Part shown: one piece after another, positions 49,744 to 60,600 of the stretch | Position numbering within the stretch: the first letter of the stretch is position 1 | Layout: every line of letters begins with the position of its first letter | Assembly (NCBI GenBank): GCA_023428695.1 | Contig: JAEYWY010000030.1 | Coordinates: 1 to 64,000 of the forward strand | Direction of reading: 5' to 3' | From: Bacteroidota bacterium | GTDB taxonomy: Bacteria; Bacteroidota; Bacteroidia; Cytophagales; Cyclobacteriaceae | DNA: 64,000 nt | Translations under genes and position numbers: made by a program | The notes under the pieces: model-generated | The model's database searches: none | What the model saw: only the letters and a program-made list of their open reading frames with translations | Told to the model about the DNA's origin: nothing

Positions 49744-51714
49744 ATGCTAATGCCGAAGCCGCTGTGGCAGCCATCGCCGGAAACGGCCGCAAGTTCCAAC
49801 CTCGCAAAGTTCATGGAGTGGTTGCGCATGCAAAAAGGTCTGGCATTCGATGACTATCACGCCCTCTGGTCATGGTCGGTTACCGAAACAGCCGCATTCT
49901 GGAACTCTATCGGGGAATATTTCAACATCATCGCTGATGGATCTGGCGATGTCGTTCTCACCAATGACCCCATGCCGCGAACATCGTGGTTTCCGGGAGT
50001 ACGCCTGAATTACGCCGAACATATTTTCCGTAACGCCAACGACAACGAAGTTGCCATCATTCATGCAGGTGAGGACAGTCCAATTGATAGCATCACATGG
50101 AAAACACTGAAAGAAAATACCGCTGCGATGGCGAACTTCCTTCGCAGCCATGGATTGAGTGCCGGTGATGGCGTTGTCGGATTTCTGCCGTGTATTCCTG
50201 AAGCTTCCGTTTCGTTGCTTGCAAGTGCCTCGCTGGGATGTGTATGGTCAAGCTGCTCCCCCGACTTCGGAACGCAGGCCGTTATTGATCGTTTCGCGCA
50301 AATCGAACCTCGCGTTCTCATAGCGACAACGAGTTATCGCTACAACGGAAAAAAACACGACAAAACCGAAGTCGTTCGATCACTCGTTGAAGCTCTGCCT
50401 ACATTGAAAGCGGTGATACTCATTGGCGACGACAACGTACCAGATATTGGAAAGATGCCGGTTCATTCATGGTCATCACTCATACAAGAAAAATCAGCCC
50501 GGCTGACTTTTGAGCGCGTACCGTTTTCACATCCGCTTTGGGTGCTTTATTCATCGGGAACGACCGGATTACCAAAGGCAATTACGCATAGCCACGGCGG
50601 TATCCTGCTTGAACAGTTAAAGTACGCAGCGTTTCACAACGACTTCCGTCCCGGCGAACATTGTTTCTGGTATACGACTACCGGCTGGATGATGTGGAAC
50701 TACATACATGGCAGTCTGCTGTGTGGCGGAAAGATGGTTATTTACGATGGCAGCCCCGCTTATCCCGACCTAAACGTGTTGTGGAAATTTTGTGCCGAAG
50801 TGCAGATCAATCACTTTGGTACAAGTGCCGGTTTTATCCTCGCCAACATGAAAGCAGAGGTCAAACCATCCGAGTATGATCTGTCTGCATTGCGTTCAAT
50901 CGGATCGACAGGCAGTACCCTGCCGCCAGAGGGATTCGATTGGGTTTACCGCGAGGTGAAGCATGACATCTGGCTTGCTTCGATGAGTGGCGGCACTGAT
51001 GTGTGCAGCGCTTTCGTCGGGGGAAACCCAACCTTGCCCGTATTCGCGGGCGAAATTCAGTGCCGCGCTCTTGGTTGCAGTCTCGAAGCGTGGAATGAGG
51101 AAGGAGTTTCGGTGGTCGATGAAGAAGGCGAAATGGTCATCACGAAACCGATGCCTTCGATGCCTGTGTTCTTCTGGAACGATAACGACTTCGCGCGCTA
51201 TGAAGAAAGCTATTTCGAGATGTATCCCGGCGTATGGCGTCACGGTGACTGGATACGAATCACACCGCGTAACGGCGTCGTGATTTACGGGCGATCCGAC
51301 GCAACGCTTAACCGTGGCGGTGTACGCATCGGAACAAGTGAGATCTATCGCGCCGTTGACAAGGTGGAGGAAATTCGCGACAGTCTTGTCGTGTGCCTCG
51401 AACGTCCGGACGGAGAGTTTCTGATGCCGCTATTTGTTGTGGTCAGGGATGGTTTTGAACTCAACGAAAACCTCAGCAGGAAAATAAAAACCGCCATACG
51501 GGAGGCATACAGTCCGCGTCATGTTCCGGATATTATTATGCCGGTGCCGGATGTACCCTATACCATTAGCGGCAAGAAGACGGAAACACCAGTTAAGAAA
51601 ATATTGATGGGCAAGGATCCATCGAAAGTGATTAACCCGGGTTCGTTACGAAATCCGGATACTCTTGAACATTTCGCGGAACTCGCAAAAAATCCTATGT
51701 TCCGCCCCGAATAA
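49744..51714 (+). CDS. acetoacetyl-CoA synthetase (acetoacetate-CoA ligase)
   Basis: 656 residues, an AMP-forming acyl-CoA ligase with the long N-terminal region typical of acetoacetyl-CoA synthetase (PLWQPSPETAASSNLAKFM, then DYHALWSWSVTETAAFW). Core motifs are LYSSGTTGLPKAITHSHGG, the helix FWYTTTGWMMWNY, HGDW, GRSDATLNRGGVRIGTSEIYRAV and a C-terminal ISGKKTETPVKKIL with the catalytic Lys. It activates acetoacetate to acetoacetyl-CoA in the cytosol. Both ATGs at 49744 and 49750 are possible starts. Confidence 0.9.
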   Translation: MLMPKPLWQPSPETAASSNLAKFMEWLRMQKGLAFDDYHALWSWSVTETAAFWNSIGEYFNIIADGSGDVVLTNDPMPRTSWFPGVRLNYAEHIFRNANDNEVAIIHAGEDSPIDSITWKTLKENTAAMANFLRSHGLSAGDGVVGFLPCIPEASVSLLASASLGCVWSSCSPDFGTQAVIDRFAQIEPRVLIATTSYRYNGKKHDKTEVVRSLVEALPTLKAVILIGDDNVPDIGKMPVHSWSSLIQEKSARLTFERVPFSHPLWVLYSSGTTGLPKAITHSHGGILLEQLKYAAFHNDFRPGEHCFWYTTTGWMMWNYIHGSLLCGGKMVIYDGSPAYPDLNVLWKFCAEVQINHFGTSAGFILANMKAEVKPSEYDLSALRSIGSTGSTLPPEGFDWVYREVKHDIWLASMSGGTDVCSAFVGGNPTLPVFAGEIQCRALGCSLEAWNEEGVSVVDEEGEMVITKPMPSMPVFFWNDNDFARYEESYFEMYPGVWRHGDWIRITPRNGVVIYGRSDATLNRGGVRIGTSEIYRAVDKVEEIRDSLVVCLERPDGEFLMPLFVVVRDGFELNENLSRKIKTAIREAYSPRHVPDIIMPVPDVPYTISGKKTETPVKKILMGKDPSKVINPGSLRNPDTLEHFAELAKNPMFRPE

Positions 51715-51750
51715 ACATGTGCTGAAGGAAGCATTGAAAATCAAATTCAA

Positions 51751-52086
51751 ATGAAAAAGTCAAACATCACCTTTGAAATCGAACTTGACGAAAAAAATAT
51801 TCCCACAAAAATTCTTTGGGACGCCACGGAAAAGCCGGATCCGGGATTGACGGAAACAAAATCGATTTCGGTGGCCTTATGGGACCACAAGCAGAAAAAC
51901 ACGCTCCGCATTGATTTGTGGGCACAGGATATGCCCGTTCTGGAAATGAAACGATTCCATATTGATTGTCTCGGTGGACTTGCCCAAAGCGTTCTCACCG
52001 CAACCGGGGACGAGCATATGGCCAACGAAATCAATGATTTGTGTGAGCGCCTCGTCAAGTATCTCAAAGAAAAGAAAGAGGAATAA
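51751..52086 (+). CDS. gldC: gliding motility protein GldC
   Basis: 111 residues. The N-terminal beta-rich block (KKSNITFEIELDEKNIPTKI) and the conserved DLWAQDMPVLEMKRFHIDCL segment match GldC. GldC supports gliding and type IX secretion in Flavobacterium, where mutants are only partly defective. gldB, usually beside it, is not in view. It lies 36 bases after the acetoacetyl-CoA synthetase gene. Confidence 0.88.
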   Translation: MKKSNITFEIELDEKNIPTKILWDATEKPDPGLTETKSISVALWDHKQKNTLRIDLWAQDMPVLEMKRFHIDCLGGLAQSVLTATGDEHMANEINDLCERLVKYLKEKKEE

Positions 52087-52279
52087 ATTCCTTTTATCCC
52101 GCTGGAGGGTTTATCCGCTCATGCGGCCAAAAAACACCGTTCTTTTTTAAGGATACATCCCCGTTTTCTGGTAGCTGATGTATTCTCATCCCTACTTTTT
52201 TTATGCCGATGACCCTTAGTCGTTCCAATTAATATCAGGGCTACGTGCGACAAAAACGCCAAACACGGCTGCACAAACG
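52087..52279. other. intergenic stretch, nothing certain
   Basis: After gldC there is a short CCGC-TCAT-GCGG hairpin and a T-run near 52142, perhaps a weak terminator. No gene is supported here. A promoter for the next gene lies at 52280-52309. Confidence 0.4.
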
Positions 52280-52309
52280 TTTGTTTATCTGAAAATTTTT
52301 GTACTTTTC
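52280..52309 (+). promoter_or_regulatory. candidate promoter of the TonB-dependent receptor gene
   Basis: TTTG (52280-52283), 18 bases, then TACTTTTC (52302-52309), one base off TAnnTTTG. This would leave a leader of about 65 bases before the ATG at 52382. Confidence 0.5.
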
Positions 52310-52381
52310 GTTACGGAATACTCGGTATGCATAACATTTTGATCCGGTAGATCCCAACTTTTAACCAAACCACTCAGTTTT

Positions 52382-55144
52382 ATGAAGAGCTTTTACAGGA
52401 GGTGCTTTTGGTCACTCTTTTTGTCGTTCTTTTCAGCCGCGGCATTTGCCCAGACATCAATTTCGGGAACCGTGACTGACGCGACGACGGGCGATCCCGT
52501 TCCCGGAGTGAACATTGTTATCAAAGGCAAATTGCAGGGAACGATCACTTCGGCAAACGGGTCATTCAACCTCAAGACTACCGATCCGCCACCGTTCACA
52601 CTCGTCTTTTCCTATGTGGGTTATCAAACCCAGGAAGTTCAGATCACTGACGCAAACACAACGGGTTTGACGGTACAGATGGCCGAGGGCACGATGCTGG
52701 GTCAGGAAGTTGTTGTTTCTGCCTCGCGCGTTGAGGAGAACATTTTGCAGTCACCGGTTACGGTTGAAAAAATTGACGTACTTGGTATTCAGCAGACCGC
52801 TGCACCAGAGTTCTACGATGCACTCGCGAACGTAAAGGGTGTCCAGTTCACATCAAGCAGTTTGAACTTCCCGCAGATCAATACGCGTGGGTTCGCGACA
52901 ATTGCCAACGTGCGCTTTGTTCAGCTTGTTGACGGAATTGATACACAAGCTCCCCTGCTCAACTTCCCTACCGGAAACATCGTCGGTATTGGTGAGCTCG
53001 ATGCCGAGAGTATGGAACTTGTACCGGGCGCCGCATCGGCACTATACGGTCCGAACGCATTTAATGGTATCCTGATCATGCGCAGCAAAAGCCCCTTTGA
53101 ATACCAGGGACTCAGTGCACAAGTGAAAGGGGGTATAACAACTTCGGACGCACAGGGCGAATCGTTCCCCTTTTACAATTTCAGTGTGCGTTATGCGAAG
53201 GCATTTAACGACAAGTTTGCATTCAAAGTGAACTTCTCGATGCTCGACGCCGAGGACTGGATCGGCAATGACTATCAGACTGATGTGAACCGTCCGATGG
53301 ATGGAATCAACCACTCGAAGGATCCTAACTTCGATGGTGTGAACTTATATGGAGACGAGTCGCGTATCCCGGTACCAATCGGAGGCACGTTCGGAACACT
53401 CGATCTTCGCCGCACAGGATGGAAGGAAGGAGATTTGATTGACGACTACACGGCACGAAGCCTGAAAGGTGATCTTGCACTTCATTACAGGATCAACGAA
53501 AATCTTGAAGCGTTGTACAACTGGCGTTACGGTGGCGGAAGTTCCGTGTATCAGGGATCACAGAAGTACGCGCTGCGTAATTTCACCCAGCAGTTCCATA
53601 AGCTTGAATTGAAGTCAAAGAATTTCTTCGTGCGTGGTTATGTGACCGCGACCGATGCAGGTGACTCCTATAACATGGCTGCGCTTGGTGGCCGATTGAA
53701 TGAAGCAATTTTGCGGACCGCCCCTGATCCGGCGAATCCGGATGAACCTTACTGGGCTGGAATCTATGCCCAGACTTATGTATTGGCAACGCAGGGTTAT
53801 ATTGACGGAGTTCCGGCAGGAAATCCTGAAGCCGCGCATGCTGCCGCGAGAAATGCAGCTGACAACTTCCCTGGCCACGTAAGACCTGCCGTTGGAAGCG
53901 CACAGTACAAACAGCTACTCGAGGGTGTTCGCAATAATTATTTCCAGCGAAACCCACCGGGTGCAAAGTTCATTGACAATTCCCGATTGTATCACGGTGA
54001 ATTCAATTACAACTTTGCAGACCTTGTTAAGTTCGCGGAAATTCAGATTGGCGGTAACGTAAGACAATACAGCCTGTTTTCAGACGGCACCATCTTCAAT
54101 GAGGATCCTGAAGACGGAACAAATTTTGAGCGGATAACGATCAATGAATTTGGATTGTATACGCAGCTCTCAAAGACGATTGCTGATGTATTGAAGCTGA
54201 CGGGATCAATCCGTTACGACAAGAACGAAAACTTTGAGGGACGTGTCACACCGAGGATTTCAGCCGTGTACACTGTAGCTGAGAATCACAATATCAGGGC
54301 TTCGTTCCAGACAGGTTTCCGCAACCCGGACACACAGGCACAATTCATCTTCTTCCCTGTTGGAACCAACACGCTGCTCGGCAGCACAGAATCCAACGCG
54401 GCGCGTTATGGCGTTCATAACGGAGGGGCCTGGACACGCGCATCCTATGAGCAATACCTTGCTACCGGCAATGAGAGCGTGCTGGTGACTGCGAACGTCC
54501 CTTACATCGAACCCGAACGCCTGCGTGCTATCGAAATTGGCTACAAAGGTCTTTTCGGAACGGACTTCCTTTTCGACATCAACTACTACCATAACGCCTA
54601 CGAGAACTTCATCGGGTCGCTTGATATCGCGAGCAAAGAGCCAACCACGCATCAAGGCAGCACAATTCCGGCTGGTACAATCTTCTCGCCTTACGTTAAT
54701 TCAACGGCAACGGTGACCTCGTCGGGAATCGGAGTTGGTCTGACATATAACCTGCCTTACAACCTCCAGCTAAGCGCAAACTACAACCGCGCAACGTTCG
54801 AGGAGAACAAGAACGAAGACGAGAACTTCCGCGCAGGTTTCAACACGCCGGAAAACAAGTTCAGCGTCGGGCTTAGTTCACGGAAACTTGCCAAGAACCT
54901 TGGCTTCAATCTGAACTTCCGCTGGCAGGAAGAATTCCTCTGGCAGTCTGATTTCGGAAACTGGATAGTACCCGAGTTTGGCGTGTTCGACGCACAGTTG
55001 AACTATAAGATTTCGTCAATGAAAACCATGGTGAAGATTGGTGGAACGAACATCGGAGGTGGTGATTACCGCACAAACTTTGGAGGTCCGTTTGTAGGAC
55101 AGCAGTACTACATTTCCCTGACCTTTGACCAATTCATGAAATAA
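52382..55144 (+). CDS. TonB-dependent receptor with CarboxypepD-like N-terminal domain
   Basis: 920 residues. The signal peptide ends near residue 24 (AFAQ). The CarboxypepD-like domain (about 26-110) has GDPVPGVNIVIKGKLQGTIT. The plug (about 110-230) has VVVSASRVEENILQSPVTVE and GAASALYGPNAFNGIL. The barrel follows, ending LTFDQFMK. It lacks the SusC-specific ATALYGTRAKNGVI block and has no SusD partner. Its mate is the SGNH-type lipoprotein 14 bases downstream. Substrate unknown, perhaps a lipid or ester (inference from the partner). Confidence 0.93.
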   Translation: MKSFYRRCFWSLFLSFFSAAAFAQTSISGTVTDATTGDPVPGVNIVIKGKLQGTITSANGSFNLKTTDPPPFTLVFSYVGYQTQEVQITDANTTGLTVQMAEGTMLGQEVVVSASRVEENILQSPVTVEKIDVLGIQQTAAPEFYDALANVKGVQFTSSSLNFPQINTRGFATIANVRFVQLVDGIDTQAPLLNFPTGNIVGIGELDAESMELVPGAASALYGPNAFNGILIMRSKSPFEYQGLSAQVKGGITTSDAQGESFPFYNFSVRYAKAFNDKFAFKVNFSMLDAEDWIGNDYQTDVNRPMDGINHSKDPNFDGVNLYGDESRIPVPIGGTFGTLDLRRTGWKEGDLIDDYTARSLKGDLALHYRINENLEALYNWRYGGGSSVYQGSQKYALRNFTQQFHKLELKSKNFFVRGYVTATDAGDSYNMAALGGRLNEAILRTAPDPANPDEPYWAGIYAQTYVLATQGYIDGVPAGNPEAAHAAARNAADNFPGHVRPAVGSAQYKQLLEGVRNNYFQRNPPGAKFIDNSRLYHGEFNYNFADLVKFAEIQIGGNVRQYSLFSDGTIFNEDPEDGTNFERITINEFGLYTQLSKTIADVLKLTGSIRYDKNENFEGRVTPRISAVYTVAENHNIRASFQTGFRNPDTQAQFIFFPVGTNTLLGSTESNAARYGVHNGGAWTRASYEQYLATGNESVLVTANVPYIEPERLRAIEIGYKGLFGTDFLFDINYYHNAYENFIGSLDIASKEPTTHQGSTIPAGTIFSPYVNSTATVTSSGIGVGLTYNLPYNLQLSANYNRATFEENKNEDENFRAGFNTPENKFSVGLSSRKLAKNLGFNLNFRWQEEFLWQSDFGNWIVPEFGVFDAQLNYKISSMKTMVKIGGTNIGGGDYRTNFGGPFVGQQYYISLTFDQFMK

Positions 55145-55158
55145 AAACGGAGTTGAAT

Positions 55159-56826
55159 ATGAAAAACTTTCGATATATCGGATTAACTGTAGCCCTGGCG
55201 TTGGTGTTGAATGCCTGCGAACAGGAAGTAATAGAGTTGAAGGATCCTGAGATCGTTACCCCGGGGCCGGATTGTCCCGACGGAGCGTCGGCAGGAAGTG
55301 CAGACTTTGGCAAATTTATCGCGATTGGAAACTCATTCGTCGCAGGTGTTCAGGGTGGCGCACTCTTCAATAACGGCCAGGCGAATTCCCTTGCAGCGAT
55401 TGTACACAATCAGCTGAAATGTGTCGGTGCACCGGCAACATTCAATCAGCCAAACATTGGTGCTGAACTTGGATGGAATCTTTTCGTCACACAGCCATTT
55501 CTCAGCGACATGACCAAGCCGGTTCTGGGCAGGATGCTACTCCAATATGGAACAGAACCTGACTGTGCGACGGGAGAAGTATCGCCACGCCCCACGCCCC
55601 AGGCATATGCTCCCGGCAACCTTGAAGCTTTACCCAATCCGCAGGCAAACCCCGGTTTCATGTACACCGGCAGCAAGACTGAGCTAAACAATTTTGCAGT
55701 ACCTGCTGTTACGATAGGCCAGTTTATCACTCCCGCTACCGGAAACTGGGCCGTTCCCGACCCCGCAGAAGGGTTCACCCCTTTCTACGGCAGGTTTGCT
55801 TCGGCTCCGGGCACATCTACAATAATAAGCGACGCGATCGCTGCTGATGGCACCTTCTTCCTGTTCTGGGCAGGTATGGATGACTTCTTCCTCTATGCTG
55901 CTTTCGGCGGTGACGAGGAGCTGGCGCCGTTGACGCCCCCGAACGCAGGATTTCCCACCGGATTCGATTTTCGGTTTGGAGCAGCAATCACATCGGTACT
56001 GGCCTCAGATGATGAACTCGAGGGAGTTGTAGGAAACTTTCCGGACGTCTTCAAGATGCCTCACTTCACGGCAGTGTCTTACAATCCAATTCCGCTTGAT
56101 GCGACAACCGCGGGTCAACTGACCGCAGGATTTGCCGGATACAACGCCGCACTTGATGGGTTGATTGCAAACAAGGAAGCCTTCGGAATTTCCGATGAAC
56201 TTGCCGCCGAGATCGCTACCCGAAAGCTGAGCTTCGCTGCAGGATGTCAAAACAAAATCATGCTTGTTGACGAAACGCTCACCGATCTGGGTCCATATTT
56301 CGACGGGCTCCAGGGCGCTGGTGCAATTACTCCGCAGCAACGGGCCATGCTTGCTCCTTACCAGCAAATTCGTCATTCAACTCCTACAGATATCATTCCG
56401 CTTTCAACAGGTTCGATACTGGGCACAGACGGCACATTCGGAAAACTGGGGGTCAATGAGCCTGTAGGTGATCGCTGGGTGATCATACCCGCCGAACGTG
56501 ACGAGATCAATGCAGCAAGGACTGCTTACAACACCATCATCTCGACCATCGTTTCAGCAAATTCCACACGCCTGGCATTGGCAGATACGGACGCTGCATT
56601 TAATGGCCTGATCGCCGCTCAATTCGCAGTGAACAACGGGGTTACCATCACACCGAATATTAACCCTCCTACCGGAATCTTCTCGGAAGACGGGGTGCAT
56701 CCGAACGCACGCGGCTACGCATTTTTCGCAAACGTATTTATCGATGCGATCAATCAGAAGTTCGGGGCAACAATACCAAAAGTGAACTTTGGAAAATACA
56801 AGGCAACCGGTTTGCCGATCGACTAA
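55159..56826 (+). CDS. SGNH/GDSL-type lipoprotein paired with a TonB-dependent receptor
   Basis: About 555 residues from the ATG at 55159, with GGAG at a good distance upstream; a TTG at 55153 is rejected. The lipoprotein signal ends at Cys20 (LVLNAC). The Ser block reads IAIGNSFVAGVQGG (S59), a GNS form of the usual GDS. The terminal block reads EDGVHPNARGYAFFANVF, with the Asp and His of the SGNH dyad. The middle block GxND is not clear (GMDDFF). Esterase or lipase activity at the surface is likely but the altered first block leaves it uncertain. It follows the TonB-dependent receptor by 14 bases. Confidence 0.82.
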   Translation: MKNFRYIGLTVALALVLNACEQEVIELKDPEIVTPGPDCPDGASAGSADFGKFIAIGNSFVAGVQGGALFNNGQANSLAAIVHNQLKCVGAPATFNQPNIGAELGWNLFVTQPFLSDMTKPVLGRMLLQYGTEPDCATGEVSPRPTPQAYAPGNLEALPNPQANPGFMYTGSKTELNNFAVPAVTIGQFITPATGNWAVPDPAEGFTPFYGRFASAPGTSTIISDAIAADGTFFLFWAGMDDFFLYAAFGGDEELAPLTPPNAGFPTGFDFRFGAAITSVLASDDELEGVVGNFPDVFKMPHFTAVSYNPIPLDATTAGQLTAGFAGYNAALDGLIANKEAFGISDELAAEIATRKLSFAAGCQNKIMLVDETLTDLGPYFDGLQGAGAITPQQRAMLAPYQQIRHSTPTDIIPLSTGSILGTDGTFGKLGVNEPVGDRWVIIPAERDEINAARTAYNTIISTIVSANSTRLALADTDAAFNGLIAAQFAVNNGVTITPNINPPTGIFSEDGVHPNARGYAFFANVFIDAINQKFGATIPKVNFGKYKATGLPID

Positions 56827-56859
56827 CAAAATCTTCTATTTAACCTAACCTGATCTGCA

Positions 56860-56893
56860 GAGGCTGTTCAATAAGGACAGCCTCTCATTTTTT
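56860..56893 (+). terminator. intrinsic terminator of the TonB-receptor/SGNH pair
   Basis: GAGGCTGT(TC), loop AATAAG, (G)ACAGCCTC followed by A or T and a T-rich run. It lies just before the end of the convergent YdcF gene. Confidence 0.8.
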
Positions 56894-57661
56894 TCAGACG
56901 TAACCGGCGGCCCGGTACGCGGCAAAGCCAACCCACTCCTTGAACAGTTTATGCCAGTTAACGAGCGCCTCCACACGCGGAACAAGTATCGAGTCAGGAT
57001 AGAACTTGCGCGGGTGTGAATAGAAATCAACTGAAAATACGTGGGGCTCCAGTCCCGCCTTGCGATAGCATGCCAGGGAACGCCGCATATGAAATGCTGA
57101 GGTGATCAGCAGGCAGTCATCTGCGGTGTAGCCCATACGTTCCAACATGGGTCTTACCGCGACCGCTGATTCGTAGGTGTTACGGGTTTCGTTTTCAATG
57201 ATTATATCGTCCGCATCCACGCCCATCATAATCATCGCGCGTTCGTACTTATTCGCTTCCGGTTCGCCCGCTTCGGTTATCGTGCCTGTACCGCCGCTGA
57301 TCAGAATCTTTTCAATCAGTCCGAGCTTGTACAAGTGAACGGTATGCGTAACACGATCGGCGCCTTTATTGAAGTAGACGCGGTCATCAGGATCGGTTTT
57401 ATCAATGGTGGTGCCAGTAAGCACGATGCCAAGTTTGTGCGGCTTCACATCGTTGAACGCCACCGCCGGGATCTCCCATTTCAACATCACTTCGTTGGCA
57501 ATAAAATCATTCGAAAAAAAAAGCAGCAAACCGAATCCAACCCAGAAGAACACCTTCTTCAGTTTGGGGCGACGCACAAATACACCCACCAAGAACGAAA
57601 TCACGATGAGCGACAACGGCATCACGAGATAAGAAATCGTTTTTGACAGGAAGAAAAACAT
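56894..57661 (-). CDS. YdcF/ElyC-family (DUF218) membrane protein
   Basis: 255 residues. Two membrane helices near residues 8-26 and 36-52 precede the DUF218 domain (about 75-235). Blocks seen are LGIVLTGTT, ILISGGTGTITEAGEPEA, DIIIENETRNTYESAV and LLITSAFHMRRSLACYRKAGL. Family members affect envelope polymer synthesis in other bacteria (ElyC), but no reaction is proved. It follows the large ABC gene by 11 bases on the same strand. Confidence 0.87.
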   Translation of the reverse strand: MFFFLSKTISYLVMPLSLIVISFLVGVFVRRPKLKKVFFWVGFGLLLFFSNDFIANEVMLKWEIPAVAFNDVKPHKLGIVLTGTTIDKTDPDDRVYFNKGADRVTHTVHLYKLGLIEKILISGGTGTITEAGEPEANKYERAMIMMGVDADDIIIENETRNTYESAVAVRPMLERMGYTADDCLLITSAFHMRRSLACYRKAGLEPHVFSVDFYSHPRKFYPDSILVPRVEALVNWHKLFKEWVGFAAYRAAGYV

Positions 57662-57672
57662 ACGGTATCAGC

Positions 57673-60600
57673 CTATTTCCGGTACAAAGGATTCGTCAGG
57701 CTCCCCAGTCCATCAATGATACGACGCAGTACGTCGAAGTACAACATCAACGCGAGGACAATTGTCATGGACCAGATTACGCCCGTGTTGAAGTAGAACG
57801 TATCAATATTCGTATTTAGAAAATGCTTTTTCGGCATATAGAATTGTGCGTCGAAATCAATTGCATGATCCGGATCCGGGTCCTTGTAAATGGGATAAAT
57901 CTTCTGGATAAGCTCGCCATCCTGTTCAATAATCCGGTGCGGTTCTGTTGTATTCTTAACGAGATCGCTGATCGCTTCATTGTGATAGCGCTCCCGGTAA
58001 TGCGCAAACGTTACCCCTTCCTCAAGACTCTTTGATCTTTGTTCAATTTGTTTTTCTTTCAACTGATCAGCCTGGTTATAACGCTTCACGTAGAGTTTCT
58101 TCAGTGACTCAAGAAACCCGTATATCGCGTTATAAGTATCCACATTAAACCGTTCGAGCGTCAGGTTTTCCAGCTCGGGTAACTGCTGCCCTGAAGATGC
58201 CAGTTCTCTGGCAAGTTCTTTCCTGACCAGCGCGAAATCATCCTGCACTTTCTTCCGGATAACCGGCGCTTCGTCCTTCAGGTTATTGATACAAAACTGA
58301 AGTCGTGTCTCGAGCTCCGGAATCAGGTAAACCTTTTTGAAATCGGCATTCGCCATGGTTTTGTCATACAGGTAAAACTCCTGTTCAAATTTGTTATCCT
58401 TAAACTGTGACACCATCAACGCCTCAAACGCCCACCGCGATGCCATAAGGTCACCGACAAAAGGAACCGTTGCTGTATTGCCAATGCTCGGGTTCAGCTT
58501 GTCAAACTTCACAACAACACCACTAAGGATCAATTGCGGAATCAACAGCAGCGGGATAAGGATGTAAATCGTTACGGCCGAATTAAACGCTGACGAAATA
58601 TTAAGCCCGAGCAGGTTTGCAAAACACGAAGTCGTGAACAGAATAAACCATTGCTGGAGAAGCATTCCCTCAATCTTAAGGATGTACGACCCAACCAGTA
58701 CAAACAGGAAGGTCTGTATCGCCGACAAAGTGAAAAGGATGCTGATTTTCGACAGTAGATAACTGCTACGACTGAGATGCAGGAACGCCTCGCGTTTAAG
58801 TATTTTCCTGTCACGGATAATTTCTTCCGCACTTACCGTGAGCCCCATGAACAACGCCACGATGATGCTCATGAACAGGTACGCCGGCAGGTTGACGTTC
58901 TTGCCGAAAACGTAGCCTGCCAAAAACTTGTCATCGACGTTATAGTAGCGGACGATGTAACCAAGTATGAACGCGAGCAGCGGAGCCTCGAGCAGGTTTA
59001 TGATGAGGTATTGTCTGTTATGCAACTTCGCCTGAACATCGCGCAGGCCAAAGAGCAACATTTGTTTCAACCTCGTCGGAATGCTGAGCGTGGAATGGGG
59101 AACATCCTCCGAAGTAGTGACTTCCGGTTTTCGGTGCGTCTTTTGAAATATCGTGTTCCATTGTTCAGCTGAGATCTTCCTTTCATTGGTAAAGTGACCG
59201 TACTCATTGATCACTTTAGTCTCAATGATGTTGAATATCTGTTCCGGGTTTACGTTACCGCATTCATGGCATTCCCCCTGATCGCTGTTGACGAGGTCGA
59301 TACATTTTTTGAAGTGCAGTATCGCATTCACAGGGTTACCATAATAGATCTGGTAACCACCCGTGTCAAGGATAAGCAACTTGTCGAACATCTTGAAGAT
59401 GTCGCTGGAAGGCTGGTGAATAACGGTGAAGACCAGTTTCCCTTTTAAACTGAGCTCCTTAAGAAGGTCAATAATGTTTTCCGAATCGCGCGACGACAAT
59501 CCGCTGGTGGGCTCGTCGCAGAAGAGTACAGCAGGTTCACGTAGCAACTCAAGGCCGATATTCAGGCGTTTGCGCTGACCACCGCTGATCGTTTTCTGGA
59601 GAGCTGAACCAACCTTCAGATCACGCGTTTCTTCAAGACCGAGGTCTTCCAGAACCTGAATGACCAGGGCGTCTATTTCCCGCTCCGTCTTCTGACTGAA
59701 ACACAACTTTGCCGCATAGTATAAATTCTGGTAGACAGTCAGGTCCTCAACAAGCAGGTCATCCTGCGGTACGAAACCGATCACCCCTTCGATTCTTTGG
59801 GGCTCCCGATGGATATCAATGCCATTGATAAGCACTTTCCCCGAAGACGGTTTTTCAGTGCCGTTCAGTACGTGCAGGAGCGTACTCTTTCCCGCGCCAC
59901 TTGCACCCATAAGCGCAATGAGGTTACCCGACTCCTCAGCCAGGGAGACATTTCGCAGTCCCAGTTTTCCGCTCTTGAATTTGTAACTGATATCGATTGC
60001 CTCAAACGTCAGGCGCGAATAGCCACCAAAGAGTTTAAATTTCTGGAGTATATCGCCATAGTAGACCGGATCATCTTTCTCCCACCGGATCAGACTGCCT
60101 ACAGCCAGTACGTTAATCTTTCCTGATTTAACCGGCATACCATTCAGGAACACGGATGACGTTCCCAGGTACCGGAAGAAATAAAGGTCAACGAAATCAA
60201 GGTAAAGGACAGCAATGAATCCTTTCAAAGCGGACTTTCGGATCACAGGACTGTTACGCGCTTCCATGTCCGAAGTATGAATAAGGAGGATCTTTGAATC
60301 GTCGAGGTCGGCTTCGGTTTTACCGAGCACAAATTTCTCAATGCCATCGAATGCGGCTTCACTGACCATGAACATTTCCCCTATCGTTCTTACGAGCTGG
60401 TTTTCGCGATCGGAAATCCGGCCATCGGCCTGAATCATGGTAACGAGTTCAACAAGAATTACCGCCTTTTGTTTTTGCGTGAGGTTGGGGCTCACCTCCT
60501 GACAGAGTTGTTTCAGTCGATCGACTTCTTCTTTCCATAAGTTCGGCCGCGGAGGCAGTGCGGCGCATATTTCATCAAAAATACCGAGGTAGGCTTCCAC

